This document shows, piece by piece, positions 26,271 to 40,722 of a stretch of DNA of 64,000 bases. The notes beneath the pieces were generated by a model. That model saw only the letters and a program-made list of their open reading frames with translations, was not told the origin of the DNA and ran no database searches. Origin of the DNA: Jacaranda mimosifolia (lineage: Eukaryota; Streptophyta; Magnoliopsida; Lamiales; Bignoniaceae); the NCBI GenBank assembly GCA_018894105.1, contig CM032120.1, positions 25,132,710 through 25,196,709 on the forward strand, written 5' to 3'. Positions within the stretch are counted from its first letter, which is position 1. Each line of letters starts with the position of its first letter. A program made the translations under genes and the position numbers.

Positions 26271-28601
26271 CTATTTGAGTATCTTATCCCTTTTCTTGTT
26301 AGGACAGTTCCTAGCCCAGTGACCTTGCTTATGGCAGATATGGCACCTGTCTCCTTTTTTCTTTGAGAACTTTCTCCTGAAATATCTTCGTCTCCTCCTG
26401 GGTCTCCATTGTTGGTGATGCTGGTGACGATGCTTTCTGAATCTTCTATGATGCTTGTGAGATTTTTCTGGACACTGGCACTTGTCTGATTTGCACTTGA
26501 TCTGAAGATCTTTCCTGTCACACTCCTTTGAGAATTTTCTCCCTGTCTCCTGGAATTCTTTGAAAAACTTCCAATTATTGCACAGTTTTTCCAGGGCCTT
26601 GAAAACGAATTGGTAGATTTCTCCAAGAGAGACATTTTCAAGTGTTCGTCCTCTCAGCTCAATTAGTCTTAGGGCTTCACGACCAAGGGACTCAGGAATG
26701 GAATTGATATAGGCTTGCTTCATATTTGGATTATCCATCCCACCAAGAATATAGAACTTTTGAGACATCCGTTGGAAATGCTTTTCCAAGTCCTTTCTTT
26801 CAAAAGAACAGCATTTCATCTTGAAGAACTCCTCCCTAGCAACATCAATATTGTTTTGATGCTGCCCCAGAAACTCAACATAAATATAATTCATAAAGGT
26901 TTCTATGTTTGGTGCGTTTCTGGCTTGGATCTGTCGATATTCTCCAAGAGCATACCGCCATTCTTTCAGCGTACCAGTCATTCTAGCAGTAAAACCATTA
27001 ATAACACCAGTAAGATTAGCACCTGGTTTTTGAAGTTCTGTCACACACCAAGACATCATTTCATGAATCCTGTCCTTCCACTGAGAAGGGGGAATATCAT
27101 CAAAAGAGAACAGATGTCCTGAACTGCTAGAATAGGAATGATCAGGAACATTCCTTTGTTGACCTTGTTGACTGGTTTCTGGTTCGTCATCAACAACTGG
27201 CTCTTGTGGAGTATCTGGAGGTCTTTCTTCTGGAGATTGATTCATAAAAAGTAACGGGATATCTTCTGAGAGTTCCTCTGTATCACTGATATCTTCTGTA
27301 ACAAACACTGGCCATGGTCTGTTTGGCTTATGTTCCTCACGATCAGCAACCTTTTTGAGATAATCAGTGAGTGGATTTGAAGTAGAGGAATTCTGCATCA
27401 TGAATTGTGGTGGCTTTGAAACGGTCGGTTCAGTTGTGCTCAATGCTGTAGAGGTTTGAGGATTGCTTTTTCTTTTGTACTCTTCCGGGGAAAAGAATGA
27501 AGATGAATCTCCAAACATCTTCTTGAAATTATCCAGCCCATGAAGTGGTTGTGAAACAACAGGATAGGAAGACACTGAGGGTTCTGGCCTGCTCCAAATA
27601 GAGTCTCTCTGGTACTGTTCTTCTAGAGACTTTAATTGGGTTTTTAGTGTCCTAATCTCCTGTTCTTTATGACTGAATGGTTGTGAGGTTTGGAGAAGTC
27701 TCATGATTTCATTATGCACCATGTCAATCCTTTCCTTCAAGGATTGAATTGTTGCTGCGATCTGGTTCTCCATCTTAGCTTCAATCCTCTCCTGGCTTTT
27801 TACAATTTTCTGCAACATATGATTTTGAACTACTACATTTTCAGACTGCCAGTTGAGAGTTGCTTCAGCAGCAGTAACTTCCACCGTTGAACCGTCTGAC
27901 CTGCGGGCTGTAGGATTCCTAACCTTCCAAGAGTGATTATACTTTGGAGTTTGAATTTCCTTAGGAGGATAATTCAATTGTTGGAAGGAAGAGGAAGAAG
28001 GACCAAACATCATAATCTGGTTGGGGATTGGTTCATCGTCTGTATAGAAGGCTGAGGGCATGAGTGGAATACAGTCATCATCATCTTTGTAGCATTCCTC
28101 ATCATCGCTGTCTTCATATCCCTCTTGAACTCCCCATCCAGTATGTGTTGTTGGTCACTGTGTTGGAGGCGGTGGAGTATATTTGACGAGGTAGTCAAAT
28201 TTACCTGAAGGTTGTCCTAAAGTATCCACAAAAGGATCATCCCTAGATAATCTTGATGGTCCTTGTCTAGGAGCTTCAGGAACTTCAGGAGCTTCTGGTG
28301 ATGCATAAATAAGACTGCCACATCCATCAAATCCATAAATTGACATTTCAGGACCAATAGAATAGGCAGGATTGAAACAGCTTGGAACTCCGGTCTTCTC
28401 TTTCTGCTTTTGGAACTTAATCTCTACTGACCCATCTTTATTTTTGTGAAAGGATGTTTCAGTAGACTGGATCGGCTTTGATTCCCTTGACGCTTGGTGA
28501 TTTTGTTCATAGGCCGTGATCCACGAGTCAGGAATCAACTTCTGCAATTCCTCCTTTGGTAATTGTCTGTGGCAGGTTGAAGTTAGGGAACATTGTAACA
28601 A
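26271..28601 (-). pseudogene. Pararetrovirus acidic region and coat-protein-like region with zinc knuckle
   Basis: One frame from 28601 to the TAG at 26271, broken once by TGA at 28155-28157. The part before the TGA starts with LPKEELQKLIPDSW and is proline-rich at its end. The part after it is strongly acidic, then from Met 28061 gives 596 residues. Of these, residues about 85-160 look like a coiled coil, the middle is Ser/Pro/Glu-rich, and residues about 330-490 are a helical capsid-like region (GVINGFTARMTGTLKEW, LGQHQNN). A basic Arg/His-rich stretch precedes a CCHC knuckle (Cys573-Cys586). Coat proteins of this group package the viral RNA/DNA through the knuckle. Assignment is by order and motif. 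Confidence 0.82.
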
Positions 28602-28743
28602 GAACTGTTCCTGAATTCAATGTTGTTTGAACTGTGCCAATACATGCATGCTGATAGTCAGAGTACCGGGTATCCAAGAGAGCTATCCTTGCTGTGGTAG
28701 GTAAGCCTTTTACTTTATATATTTCTAAAATTGTAAAATTGGG
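28575..28743 (-). pseudogene. Truncated movement-protein remnant of the pararetrovirus
   Basis: In a different frame from the polyprotein, roughly 55 codons read ILEIYKVKGLPTTARIALLD, then a segment with YQHACIG, and end TVLVTMFPNFN. This resembles the 30K-type movement-protein region that precedes the coat protein in this virus group. A TAG at 28744-28746 limits it upstream. Around 28,580 it abuts the LPKEEL block of the next frame, so part of the movement protein was probably lost and the frame changed there. Confidence 0.6.
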
Positions 28744-30084
28744 CTAATAGGTGCTAGGTGACTAGGTCACTGAAATTCTTAAGTTTTGATTTGATACACC
28801 TTCCCCAAACATGACTCATATTGCCTATAAATATGACTTGTAGATAAACATACTCAAAAGCAAAGAAATTTCATATTGTTCACCCTTTATTTATTTACTT
28901 ATGCACATACATATATTACTAATTTGGTAGTAAATAGGGTAAAAATTGTATATAACTGGATGGGGATGGAATCTGGGTGGATCAACCTGTCTGGTCAAGT
29001 AAATGAGCTCCACAAATACCTAGGGTGAGTCCTGCAACCACAAACAAACGTCAGGTTAGCCAAGATGCCTCGACTATGGCACTTTGATGCTCAAGTCAGT
29101 ATGAGAATGACCAGATAAGATGAGCAGTAGAGTGAGGACTTTATGGTATAAAATCTTCAGTAAGACTGAAAATTGAGTATTTATAGCTTTCCCTAGGTGA
29201 GGGATTTGTCTGAAATGCCCTTAGCATGCAGAAAGGGCTTTTGTCCTTGCATGAAGGGCTTTAGATCATCTCTCATTCCTGTACTATCTCAGGTAGCTTC
29301 ATCTCCAACTTTCATGGACAAAATAGTACACTAGAGGCGCGCCTCCTGCCTGGCGCAGCAATATGGGCTATACTGGGGTGGCATGAGCCATTAATGTGGA
29401 GAGTCGGGGCATTTAATGCGGCAGAGAAGGGATCCGGTAGTGAGTCGACGTCACTAGTCAACATAAAGAGCGACCTCTGGGTGAGGTTGACAACTGGTGG
29501 AAGAGGCAATCGAGCGCTCTGGTCAAATGAGTTGAGCGTCTGCATTCGGCTCATAGCCTAGTCGAATGACATCAGTGTTGCTTAATGTGCCGTCAGAAAA
29601 AAAGTGTGAGAGATCGACCAAGGTCGACAACGTGATTGGGCTCTAAGGGTGAGATGAGTTTGATGATGTACTCTTGGGTCGATAGTCTTTGGACTTGGCC
29701 TATTGGGCCATCCCATATCAAGTAGAACTTGAATACCATACCTCAAACATATAAATTTAACGTATAAAGAACAGTACTACTAGCCAATTGATCACTCGAC
29801 ATATGATGATACCATAAAAAATAAAGTATCGACATTATCATTATATGATTTAATAAATTATAATTCAATTGGATATATTCAATTATATTGCATTGCATGA
29901 ATGTGTCCTGTTGAGATCATCAAATAGGGTTTGATATGAGATAATCTTCCAAACTAAAGAAGATATTTTGTGAAAAATTATCATACTTGTTTCAAATAGA
30001 TGTCCCATAGATACTCTATTTGTCCCAATTAAGCAATATAATTAGTCACCACTGCGAACAAAACATAAGTAATAAGTGGAACTG
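28744..30084. other. Intergenic DNA beside the pararetrovirus, LTR-like patch
   Basis: No gene is supported. From about 28,990 to 29,750 the sequence is richer in GC and resembles plant LTR or LARD sequence (TTGATGCTCAAGTCAGTATG, then TATGGTATAAAATC and TGAGTATTTATAGC). A TGGTATCA word on the minus strand near 29,812 matches the first eight bases of the usual tRNA-Met primer site but then diverges. Viral leader sequence may be included; I cannot separate it from host sequence. Confidence 0.4.
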
Positions 30085-30916
30085 CTAAACGGCTTGGATA
30101 AAGGTATTTATAAAATTGTAATCCCCCAAAACAGAACTCCTCCTGCATATCTCACCAGTCAAGTAATTCATCCGCAAACCGCAAATACCTGCATTTTCGG
30201 CAAACTGTCTGAACCCGCCCTGATGATTCCTCCCAGCAACCCTCTCCAGGTTCAAGCTCTTTGCCATCCTGCCTAGACCGCCATGTGTCTGCTTCAAATC
30301 ATAAACCGCTGTTCTAAAATTAAGCTGCACCAGCATCATTAAGTCGTTCAAATCAGCTTTTTCCCTGATAGAATCTTGATCAAGAAGTCATACGGACATG
30401 GAAAGTGATCTACGTCGGATTGCTGTGCAGGCCTGGCCCATGCGCAGCCTGGAGAACTTGTACGTTAAAGCAAAGTAGTGGGAGCAGATTGCCATTTCCT
30501 TGTTCTTCAAGAAACTGATAAAACTGGCGCTTGAGGACTGAAATGGATACCGGGTTCTCGAGATCATGATCGGAATCAAAATCTGGAAATTGAATTCTCA
30601 TATCTATTGGAGTCCGGTGCTGAAGCCACGGAAGTTTCTGTGGGCATAGGAGACAGTATAAGGCCTAGTTGAATGTGGTTCAGTGTATCAAAGTTTTCTT
30701 CGTGATGGCGTAGAATTGGGAGGGAGTGAGGAAGTGAGGAGGGCCAGTGTTTGGGTATATGGGAATGGGTGCATACATATGGAATTCGAAGGGGGCAGAA
30801 AACGAATAAGGAAAGTCGTAATTGATGGAACTAAAATTTTTTAAATCATTCCCATTCAAATCAATCTGAAAACACAAATTTATCTCAGGGGACATAAGAA
30901 TTTCCAAACAATCCAA
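30085..30916 (-). pseudogene. CAF1/POP2-type deadenylase pseudogene
   Basis: A frameshifted and stop-broken copy of a CCR4-associated factor 1 gene, which encodes the catalytic subunit that shortens mRNA poly(A) tails. Pieces in order: SSINYDFP near the start (family: first catalytic block DTEFPG, here lacking Asp and Glu), FPDFDSDHDLENPVSISVLKR (SIELL block), SHYFALTYKFSRL, a damaged FH..YDF block ending FLIKILSGKKL near 30,385-30,420, and TAVYDLKQTHGGLGRMAKSL with NLERVAGRNHQGG. These lie in different frames with stops between them. No intron is visible, as in functional plant CAF1 genes, which are usually intronless; it may be a decayed duplicate or a retrocopy. It starts only about 40 bases beyond the TGS1 stop codon, on the same strand. 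Confidence 0.78.
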
Positions 30917-30954
30917 GAGTGTGAAGATTGATCAAAGAAGGCTTCGTACCAAGC

Positions 30955-33950
<2,996 letters not shown>

Positions 33951-34433
33951 TCTACTCCAACGCAGAAGCTTCAAGCATTTACCCTATCTGCATCTCTGAC
34001 TCAATACATGTATTTATTCCGGTCTTCGTATAAGCCATTCAGGCGATACAGTAGCTGAACCGAGGGGGAAAATCAATGGTACAAGCAGCGCTCCGGTTTT
34101 CGTAGTAGAATAAACTCGCGCCGCAGCTCTTACAACAAAAGCGTGGTGCAGTTCGTTGGCCCAAAAGGTAAGCCCAATAGAACTCCTACTTTTCGTTTTG
34201 GATCACTTTTACTATTAACTTTTCGTTTTCCATTTTGTGGCATTTAATTGGTAGCAATTTTTAAAGTCAATAATTCAGCAATTTCGCCGAAAAAAGGACA
34301 TGTTAATGTAATCTTATGAGATGATGACATCAATTGCAAAAATAAATTTACCTGTATTGAGATATTATTCCATCAGAAAAAAAGAAGCAACTTATAAATT
34401 GACTCGAGTATTTTTTGTTAGAAAAATTTAATT
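33951..34433. other. TGS1 5' leader and promoter region
   Basis: About 480 bases between the TGS1 start codon and the copia LTR. The first 230 are relatively GC-rich, as expected for a leader/core promoter. They contain a TGGGCC site II element (listed separately). No TATA box stands out, which fits a housekeeping promoter. The part next to the LTR is AT-rich. Confidence 0.55.
34158..34163 (-). promoter_or_regulatory. Site II element (TGGGCC) upstream of TGS1
   Basis: TGGGCC on the minus strand lies about 210 bases upstream of the TGS1 start codon. Site II motifs bind TCP factors and are common in promoters of plant ribosome-biogenesis and RNA-processing genes, which suits TGS1. A six-base match is weak evidence by itself. 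Confidence 0.4.
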
Positions 34434-34987
34434 AGGCTCCTAGCAATTAATCTCCTAAGATACAAGGGCTCTTCTCCGATTTAAGGTAGCATTCTAATAG
34501 GATGGAACTATCGAACTTTACTAACTTGAAATTCTTCTTTAATGGACAGTGTATAAGTGAGCAATGTAGTGAGATAGAATGCAAGTATGTACGCTTCTTT
34601 TTCAGTGGTTTGGAATGGTTCTCGGCACTCCTATTTATAGTTGTGCAATACAATTTTGTTAAGTAGACATGATTCTTCACTAGAATCACACTTCTTTCTT
34701 TTAAGGGCACAATTATAAGATAAAATCTCGTAACTTGCTCTTTTAATAAAGAGTTATAGCTCCATTAAAGAGTTAGGAGCTCAACTCACGGCTCTAGCTT
34801 TTAAGCTAACTTTTCTATAAGAGTGTGTCCATCGGGATATATTAAAAATAAACTTTAACTATTTTATTTATACACTTGCACCCTTTTTTTTCAACGTGGA
34901 TAAACTTTAACTTAAATTATCTCTCAATTGAAACTAAATTTTCTTATTTGATTATTTGATTTTGGCATAAATATGCCAAAGTTTACA
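34434..34987 (-). repeat. 3' LTR of the copia element
   Basis: On the minus strand it begins TGTAAACTTTGGCATA right after the polypurine tract and runs to AGGAGCCT. It matches 37036-37622 over its length with many substitutions and small indels. Confidence 0.85.
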
Positions 34988-35621
34988 ATCCCCCACATGA
35001 ATAAGAAAATTCTCTCGCCAACTATGCATATGAATACAGACACACATGAAAGAGTTCCAGCTTGAGCAAAATTGCATCGAAATAGGTAGCTTGTGGCTTT
35101 GAACCTTCCTTAGTGAGAACTATCGGATGTACTCGCCAACCAATGAACGCGATATCTTAAACTATTCGGCTTTTTGTGTACACCAGAAGAATAGAACTTC
35201 ACACAACTCTACCCAATAGTTAGTTTAAGTTCTTACAGTTATGTTCATTTCGGCCCCGAACAATTCTTAGGATTCATGAGTACTCTCTGAGAATTCTGCC
35301 TTAAAATTCTCATAGGACTGGCCCACTCACATAGGTAGCTTCTTATTAAGAGGTTCCTGCTGCACCTCCACTTGAATATTCAAGGTATAAGAGTCATTAA
35401 AAGTAAAGCTTAACCTTAACATTTTGTAGGTGGCACTATCTACTTACCATAGAATAAGATGGAGGTTGGACCCCCACAGTGCATCCAAGTCGAGATACAA
35501 CAACTTGTTTTTTCCTTTGAACCTATTTCTTGAGATCTCTAGTCACATAGTTAGGGTTCCCATTGTAATACCTCATTTACTTTATAGGCTTAAGTCCCAT
35601 TCCCCTCGATCATTTTTCAAC

Positions 35622-36690
35622 TTACTCTCTATTTAAGCTTTTGGTTAATGGATCCGCAATGTTCTCTTTTGATCTCACATAATCAATAGAGATAAGTCCA
35701 TCAAAGAGTAGTTGTCTAACGATATTATATCTACGACATATATGTCTAGACTTACCGTTGTACATACTACGTTGTGCCATACCGATTGCAGATTGACTAT
35801 CACAATGAATGCAAATAGCAGGCATAGGTTTAGGCTAATTTGGGATATCATCCAAGAAATGGCACAACTATTCTGCTTCCTTACTTAACTTGTCCAATGC
35901 TATGAACTCAAATTCCGTAGTTGACCTAGCTATGCATGTTTATTTTGAAGATTTTCCATGAGATAGCCCCTCTTCCTAAAGTGAAAACATATCCACTTAT
36001 GGACTTAGTTTCACTGGAGTCTGAAATCCAATTAGCATCGTTGTGACCTTCTATTACATCCGGATATCTTCTATAATGCAACCCATAACTTAAGGTATAT
36101 TTCAAGCACTTAAGACTTTAATTAGTGCAGTCCAATGCTCTTGACCCAGGTTGCTCGTAAATTTACTTAGCTTGCCAACAACATATGTTATATCAGGTCT
36201 TGTCCATTTCATGGTGTACATGAGGCTCCCAATTATGCGCGCATACTCTAGTTGAGCCTTTGTCGCGCCTTTATTTTTGGTAAGCCGTTGATTCGCATCT
36301 ATGGGAGTTTTCGCATGTCCTTGTCTCAAGAACTTTTGTAGCACTTTCTCTATATAGTGAGATTGTGTCAGATTCAACCATCGGATGTTTTTATAATTTT
36401 TATTCCTAGGATTACATCCACTACTCCCATATCTTTCATGTCAAAGTTGCCACTTAGCAATTTTTTCATCTCCTTAATTACATCACTATCGCTTCCTATA
36501 ATTAGCATGTCGTCTACATATAGACATACAATGACATACTTGGTAGCGGTGCCTTTGACGTATACTCATTTCTCGCACTTATTGATCCTAAAGCCATTCG
36601 CAAGCATGACTTGATCAAATTTACATGCCATTGTTTAGGAGCTTACTTTAAGCCATATAACGACTTAATAAGCTTGCACATTTTTTTCTC
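35622..36690 (-). pseudogene. Copia reverse transcriptase/RNase H fragment
   Basis: Minus-strand coding remnant of the copia polyprotein 3' end. In order: MACKFDQVMLANGF near 36,630, the reverse transcriptase motif YVDDMLIIG, the block LTQSHYIEKVLQKFL followed by YARIIGSLMYTMKWTRPDI (36,377 downwards), and the RNase H end HCDSQSAIGMAQ with YVRSKENIADPLTKSLNRE (35,825-35,622). Several stops and at least one frameshift separate these blocks, and the sequence between about 35,830 and 36,100 is badly eroded. Confidence 0.9.
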
Positions 36691-37035
36691 TTGCTACATC
36701 TAAGTTAATTTTCCTCTTTGTTTGATTCTTGAACTTCTCGAGGTCTCTTTACTATGGTCTGTTTGTTATCCTTTTTCCAAGGAAACACGTCTTCAAAGAA
36801 GTTAGCATTTCTTGACTCAATGATAATGTTGATAAAAATTTAATTAAGATACAATGTATACTTGTGCGTTGTGTAAAGTATACACATATAAAATTATGTG
36901 AACGTATAAAATTATTTATTGAGTAAAGAAAATGAATAGAAAACCTATTTGAATGCAAGATAAAAATTGTGTTAGTCGAGGCCTGTTGCTCCAATAGTCT
37001 CCTTAAAGTAATATTACCTCTCACACGATGATATA

Positions 37036-37622
37036 AGGCTCCTGGCAATTAACCTCCTAAGATAGAACATCTCTTCTCTGGTCTAAGATAGCACTCCAAT
37101 AGAACGGAACTAGTGAACTTTATTAACTCGAAACTCTTCTTTAATGGACAGTGTATAAGTATGCAATGTAATGAGACAGAATGCAAGCGTGTATGTTTTT
37201 TTTTTTTTTGTTTTTCCCAGTGGTTTGGGTTGGTTTTAGGCACTCGTATTTATAATTGTGTAATGCAATTTTGTTGACAAAATATAATTCTTCACTAGAA
37301 TCACAATTCTTTCTTTTAAGGACATAATTATAGAATAAAATCTCATAACTTACTCTTTTAATGAAGAGTTATAGCTCCACTAAAGAGTTAGGAGCTCAAA
37401 TCATGACTTTAGCTTTTGAGCTAACTTTTTTTATAGGGGTGTGTCGATTGGGATACATTAAAAATAAATTTTAACTATTTTATTTACACACCCACACCCT
37501 TTTTTTGCAATGTGGATGAACTCGTTCTACCCACTAAAATATCATTAAATTATTTCTCAATTTAAACTCAATTTTCTTATTCAATTATTTGATTTTGGCA
37601 TATAAATATGCCGAATTTTAAA
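37036..37622 (-). repeat. 5' LTR of the copia element
   Basis: Matches the 3' LTR. The sequence just inside it (minus strand TTATATCATCGTG) could be a decayed tRNA-Met primer-binding site, but agreement is poor. The LTR start has lost the usual TG. Confidence 0.8.
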
Positions 37623-40429
37623 TTTTTTACTACAGAATAAAATCAAATATTATCAATGATTTTTAGTTGAGGGTTTTGACAAAAGGTACATAATTATTGT
37701 TACCATAAATAGCTTTAATAATGATGATCAGGGTTGACTCTGACGTGGAAACTCAATCAAATTTATGTATTATTTCATCGATACACATTTATAGAGTTCT
37801 TTTTCCTCAAAAGTATTTACTCAAAACCATCCTAAATGAAATTTCAAAAGATTTTCATTGACAAAAACCTTAAGCCCATAATTCATTTTTGTTAACTCTA
37901 CTGTTGAAACAAGAAACTTATCATTAGTGCCCAGATCCAATCAGCATCCTTATCCAATAAATGTGGCCAACTAATATCATTTTCTTTCCTTTTTTTTTTT
38001 TTAATACATACATGTTCATATGTCCAAACCCCAAAGGAGCTGGCTGTCGGTGTGCAAGGCTTCTTCTGGTAAACCGTACGGGTTGAACCCGAGCCCAAAT
38101 AGCTTGCCCGACAGCGACCCGGTTCACGGGCAAGTTTTACATTTTACTAATTCTGCATAAAAGCATATAAAAGAACATGTAGAAGCATTAGTTATTGCGA
38201 ACAATTAGGCCCCATAAATAAACTAGTCCTCTACGCTAACCATTAAAAATATTTGTAACAACATTTCTTAAAGGTGGGAGGATAAGTATGATTTTTTTTT
38301 AATTAATAAGGAAGTAATAATTTTATTTTATTTTTTTCATTTTTAGATAGCTAGTATACAGTTTACTATTTTAGAATTTTTGAAGATATTATATTATCCA
38401 TTTTTTTATTGTCGCATGCGCACACCAGTCTTTAATTTATATCATATATGTATGCATATTTTACTCTTTGTTACATATACAACCACAGACCCCATTTGCA
38501 ATAGAAATATATTGTGACATATACACCTAGTTGTAATACATTTATGCATACTTGAATTTCAGTATTATTTTATTTTCTCAATCACAACTCTTGAGTATTG
38601 CAATGTTTTTGAAGAGGAAGTAGAAATAGTGTAATTATTATGAAAATATACCTCCCCTAGATTTTATTGTGTATCTATATCATAAATTTGCTCAGTTTCC
38701 TAATAAGATTTTATTTTTTTCAAAAATAGAATTTTTATATCAATTATTTTTTATTCAGACTTGAACACTGTCTATCTTTTGGGTCTTTCTCATAAATTAG
38801 GGTATATAGCTCAATTTATTTTCAACCTACCAAACACGCATCTAAATATATTGAAGCTCAATTTTAATAAATCAGTCTAATGTGTGCATAATTTATGTTC
38901 ACATTAATAATAATTATTGATGGTTGTATTATGTGGAGACAATTGTAACAACTGTTTTTTCAAGTATATTCATCTGTATCAAAAATTCTTTAAGATTTTT
39001 AAGGATAAATATAATGGCCACAAAAAATCAACGTTATAGTAGTAATTCCTTTTACTAATTTGTAAATAGTCACTTATAACTTATGCCTCAATATGACAAT
39101 ATATTTAATTCGAATGTCCAGAAAATATCGATGGATATTACTACGAAAAGAACTGAAATAATTGCGTATTTATCAAACTTAGACCAAACTTGAATACGTA
39201 TGCAATTAAGGCATTATTAATTCATCTTCTAACCACATCTGCGTGCCTCAATTAAGTCAAAATAATCACGCTTCGGCAGAATAATTAAACATTAAACATT
39301 AAACATTAAATATTCCTCGTCACCTGAATCATGTGTTTGAGACATCCACGTCGACAAATCTAGAACATTTTGTTCTATAGCTCAGATTCGTGTAATTACA
39401 CTTGTACCCCTGAAGGTTTCAATCATTTTCATTCCACACCACTCAACTTAGGGTAAAATGGAAAATCAAGCAACATCAAAATTCAAAATCAAAACCTTTC
39501 CTGTTTGTAAAACTTAGCATCAAAGCCCCATTTGTCATGTTCTAATAGAATATTGTGGGTTTCAATATATTTGAATGGAGTACTTAATTGTATTAATATT
39601 TTATTTTATAATTCGATACTAATGCAATAAAGCTGAGAATTCATTTTTTTCTTTTTTCTTTTTTTTTTTTTCACTTTTTGATTGCATCCTTCATTACAAC
39701 GACTTTACATTCAACCTTTGTTACTAAAGATTGCAAACATAGAGATTTGTTTTTATATAAAAAAAATTTAAGCATTCAGCAGATGCAGCAAATCAAATAT
39801 AATGAGTTTAATAATTCAATTACTTGAGTATCTTAATATATAAATAATTTATTTTACCACTCGACTTCAATTCAATGAAATTGAGAGTCCGACAATTTTT
39901 CTTATTTTATTTGTTTGGATTTGCCCTTTGGCACAAAGACTTGCTATTGCAAATAAAGATATATATATATATATATATATATATAGAAAAGGAAGTTGAA
40001 CATTCTATTGAATATTTAGGTGTGAGAGTTTCCTGCATGATAATTATATCTAAAATCTGTTTTTATCTTTCTTTTATTAATTTTATTCTATTCAATTGGA
40101 TCGAATAAGAATTTTAGAAGCTGGACATGGACGTCTGACTCTCACCACCTAAATGATGGGTTTAGCCCTCAAAATATAATTTCGAAAATTTTATACTATA
40201 TGAAATAAAGTTTATTTTGGATTTTTTGTAAAGAATAACAGCAATAAATTTAAATAAATGAAATATAAATTATAAGAGTTCAGGGATTACTCTACGAAAT
40301 TTCCAAAATTTTAACCTGTCCATGTACAGTCGTTTACTGTTTTACACTCTTTAGTCTAAACAAAAGTCCTTTTTTAATCAGAAACAATTACAAAAATAAA
40401 AAAGCAATTAAAACATAGGTTAATTAGAA
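37623..40429. other. Intergenic DNA, no gene seen
   Basis: AT-rich with several simple-sequence runs (TA repeat at about 39,959-39,986; four ATTAAAC units near 39,285-39,310). A short GC-rich stretch at 38,030-38,135 (CGGGTTCAACCCGTACGG-type words on the minus strand) has open frames on that strand but matches no family I know. Confidence 0.5.
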
Positions 40430-40709
40430 AAAAATTCTTAATCCTACTTTCATTTTAGTGATCAGTTTCCATTTGAATTTTTACACACTAAACTCCCCAC
40501 TTTTTCACAAAACTTAGAAATCACTCCCCATATCTTTTAAAAAGACCCATATATCCTTGTAGTTGGAAAGAAAAACAAAAATACCTGATAAATGCATTTT
40601 CTCTTCAAGAAGAACGCTTTTGTTTTTTCCTGAAATCGACGACTTCTCCAAGTGGCCAAACAAAAGGGCGCGAAGCCGTTCCTCTGTCATTGATGCGAGA
40701 AGAAGAAAA

Positions 40710-40722
40710 GGGGGGGGGGGGG
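40710..40722 (+). repeat. 13-base poly-G run
   Basis: A run of 13 guanines in otherwise AT-rich DNA, inside the left arm of the Mutator-like element. It can form quadruplex-like structures and is prone to sequencing-length error. Confidence 0.9.

Larger units (their letters stand above)
22850..28743 (-). mobile_element. Endogenous pararetrovirus (Caulimoviridae-like, perhaps florendovirus type)
   Basis: A nearly complete integrated plant pararetrovirus in minus orientation. In coding order it has a movement-protein remnant, an acidic region, a coat-protein region with a CCHC zinc knuckle, an aspartic protease, a reverse transcriptase with YIDD, RNase H, and a long C-terminal region of unknown function, followed by a TATA box and poly(A) signal. 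There is no integrase after RNase H and no LTR pair was found; this separates it from Ty3/gypsy elements. One reading frame runs from 28,601 to about 23,740, interrupted only by stops at 28155-28157 (TGA), 26271-26273, 25032-25034 and 24825-24827 (all TAG). The frame shifts near 28,580 and again near 23,740. As it stands it cannot encode the full polyprotein. The subgroup is inferred from layout only. Confidence 0.85.
34434..37622 (-). mobile_element. Ty1/copia retrotransposon, internally deleted, with two LTRs
   Basis: Two direct copies of about 0.55-0.59 kb flank the element: 3' LTR at 34434-34987 and 5' LTR at 37036-37622. They share, for example, CTTCTTTAATGGACAGTGTA and end with AGGAGCC. 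A polypurine tract (GTGGGGGAT on the minus strand) sits immediately before the 3' LTR, which starts TGTAAAC. Between the LTRs only the end of the polyprotein survives (reverse transcriptase and RNase H); gag, protease and integrase are missing. The LTRs differ at many positions, so insertion is old. A convincing 5-bp target duplication was not found. Confidence 0.9.

Noticed and set aside
23260..28743. Ty3/gypsy LTR retrotransposon
   Set aside because: No integrase follows RNase H, no LTR pair was found, and a movement-protein remnant precedes the coat region; this fits an integrated pararetrovirus better.
29804..29820. tRNA-Met primer-binding site for the pararetrovirus (TGGTATCA on the minus strand)
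   Set aside because: Only the first eight bases match; the last four differ, and its distance from the coding region is unexplained, so it may be chance.
38041..38133. Small GC-rich stretch with open minus-strand frames
   Set aside because: No motif, and the frame soon enters poly-Lys low complexity; insufficient for a gene call.
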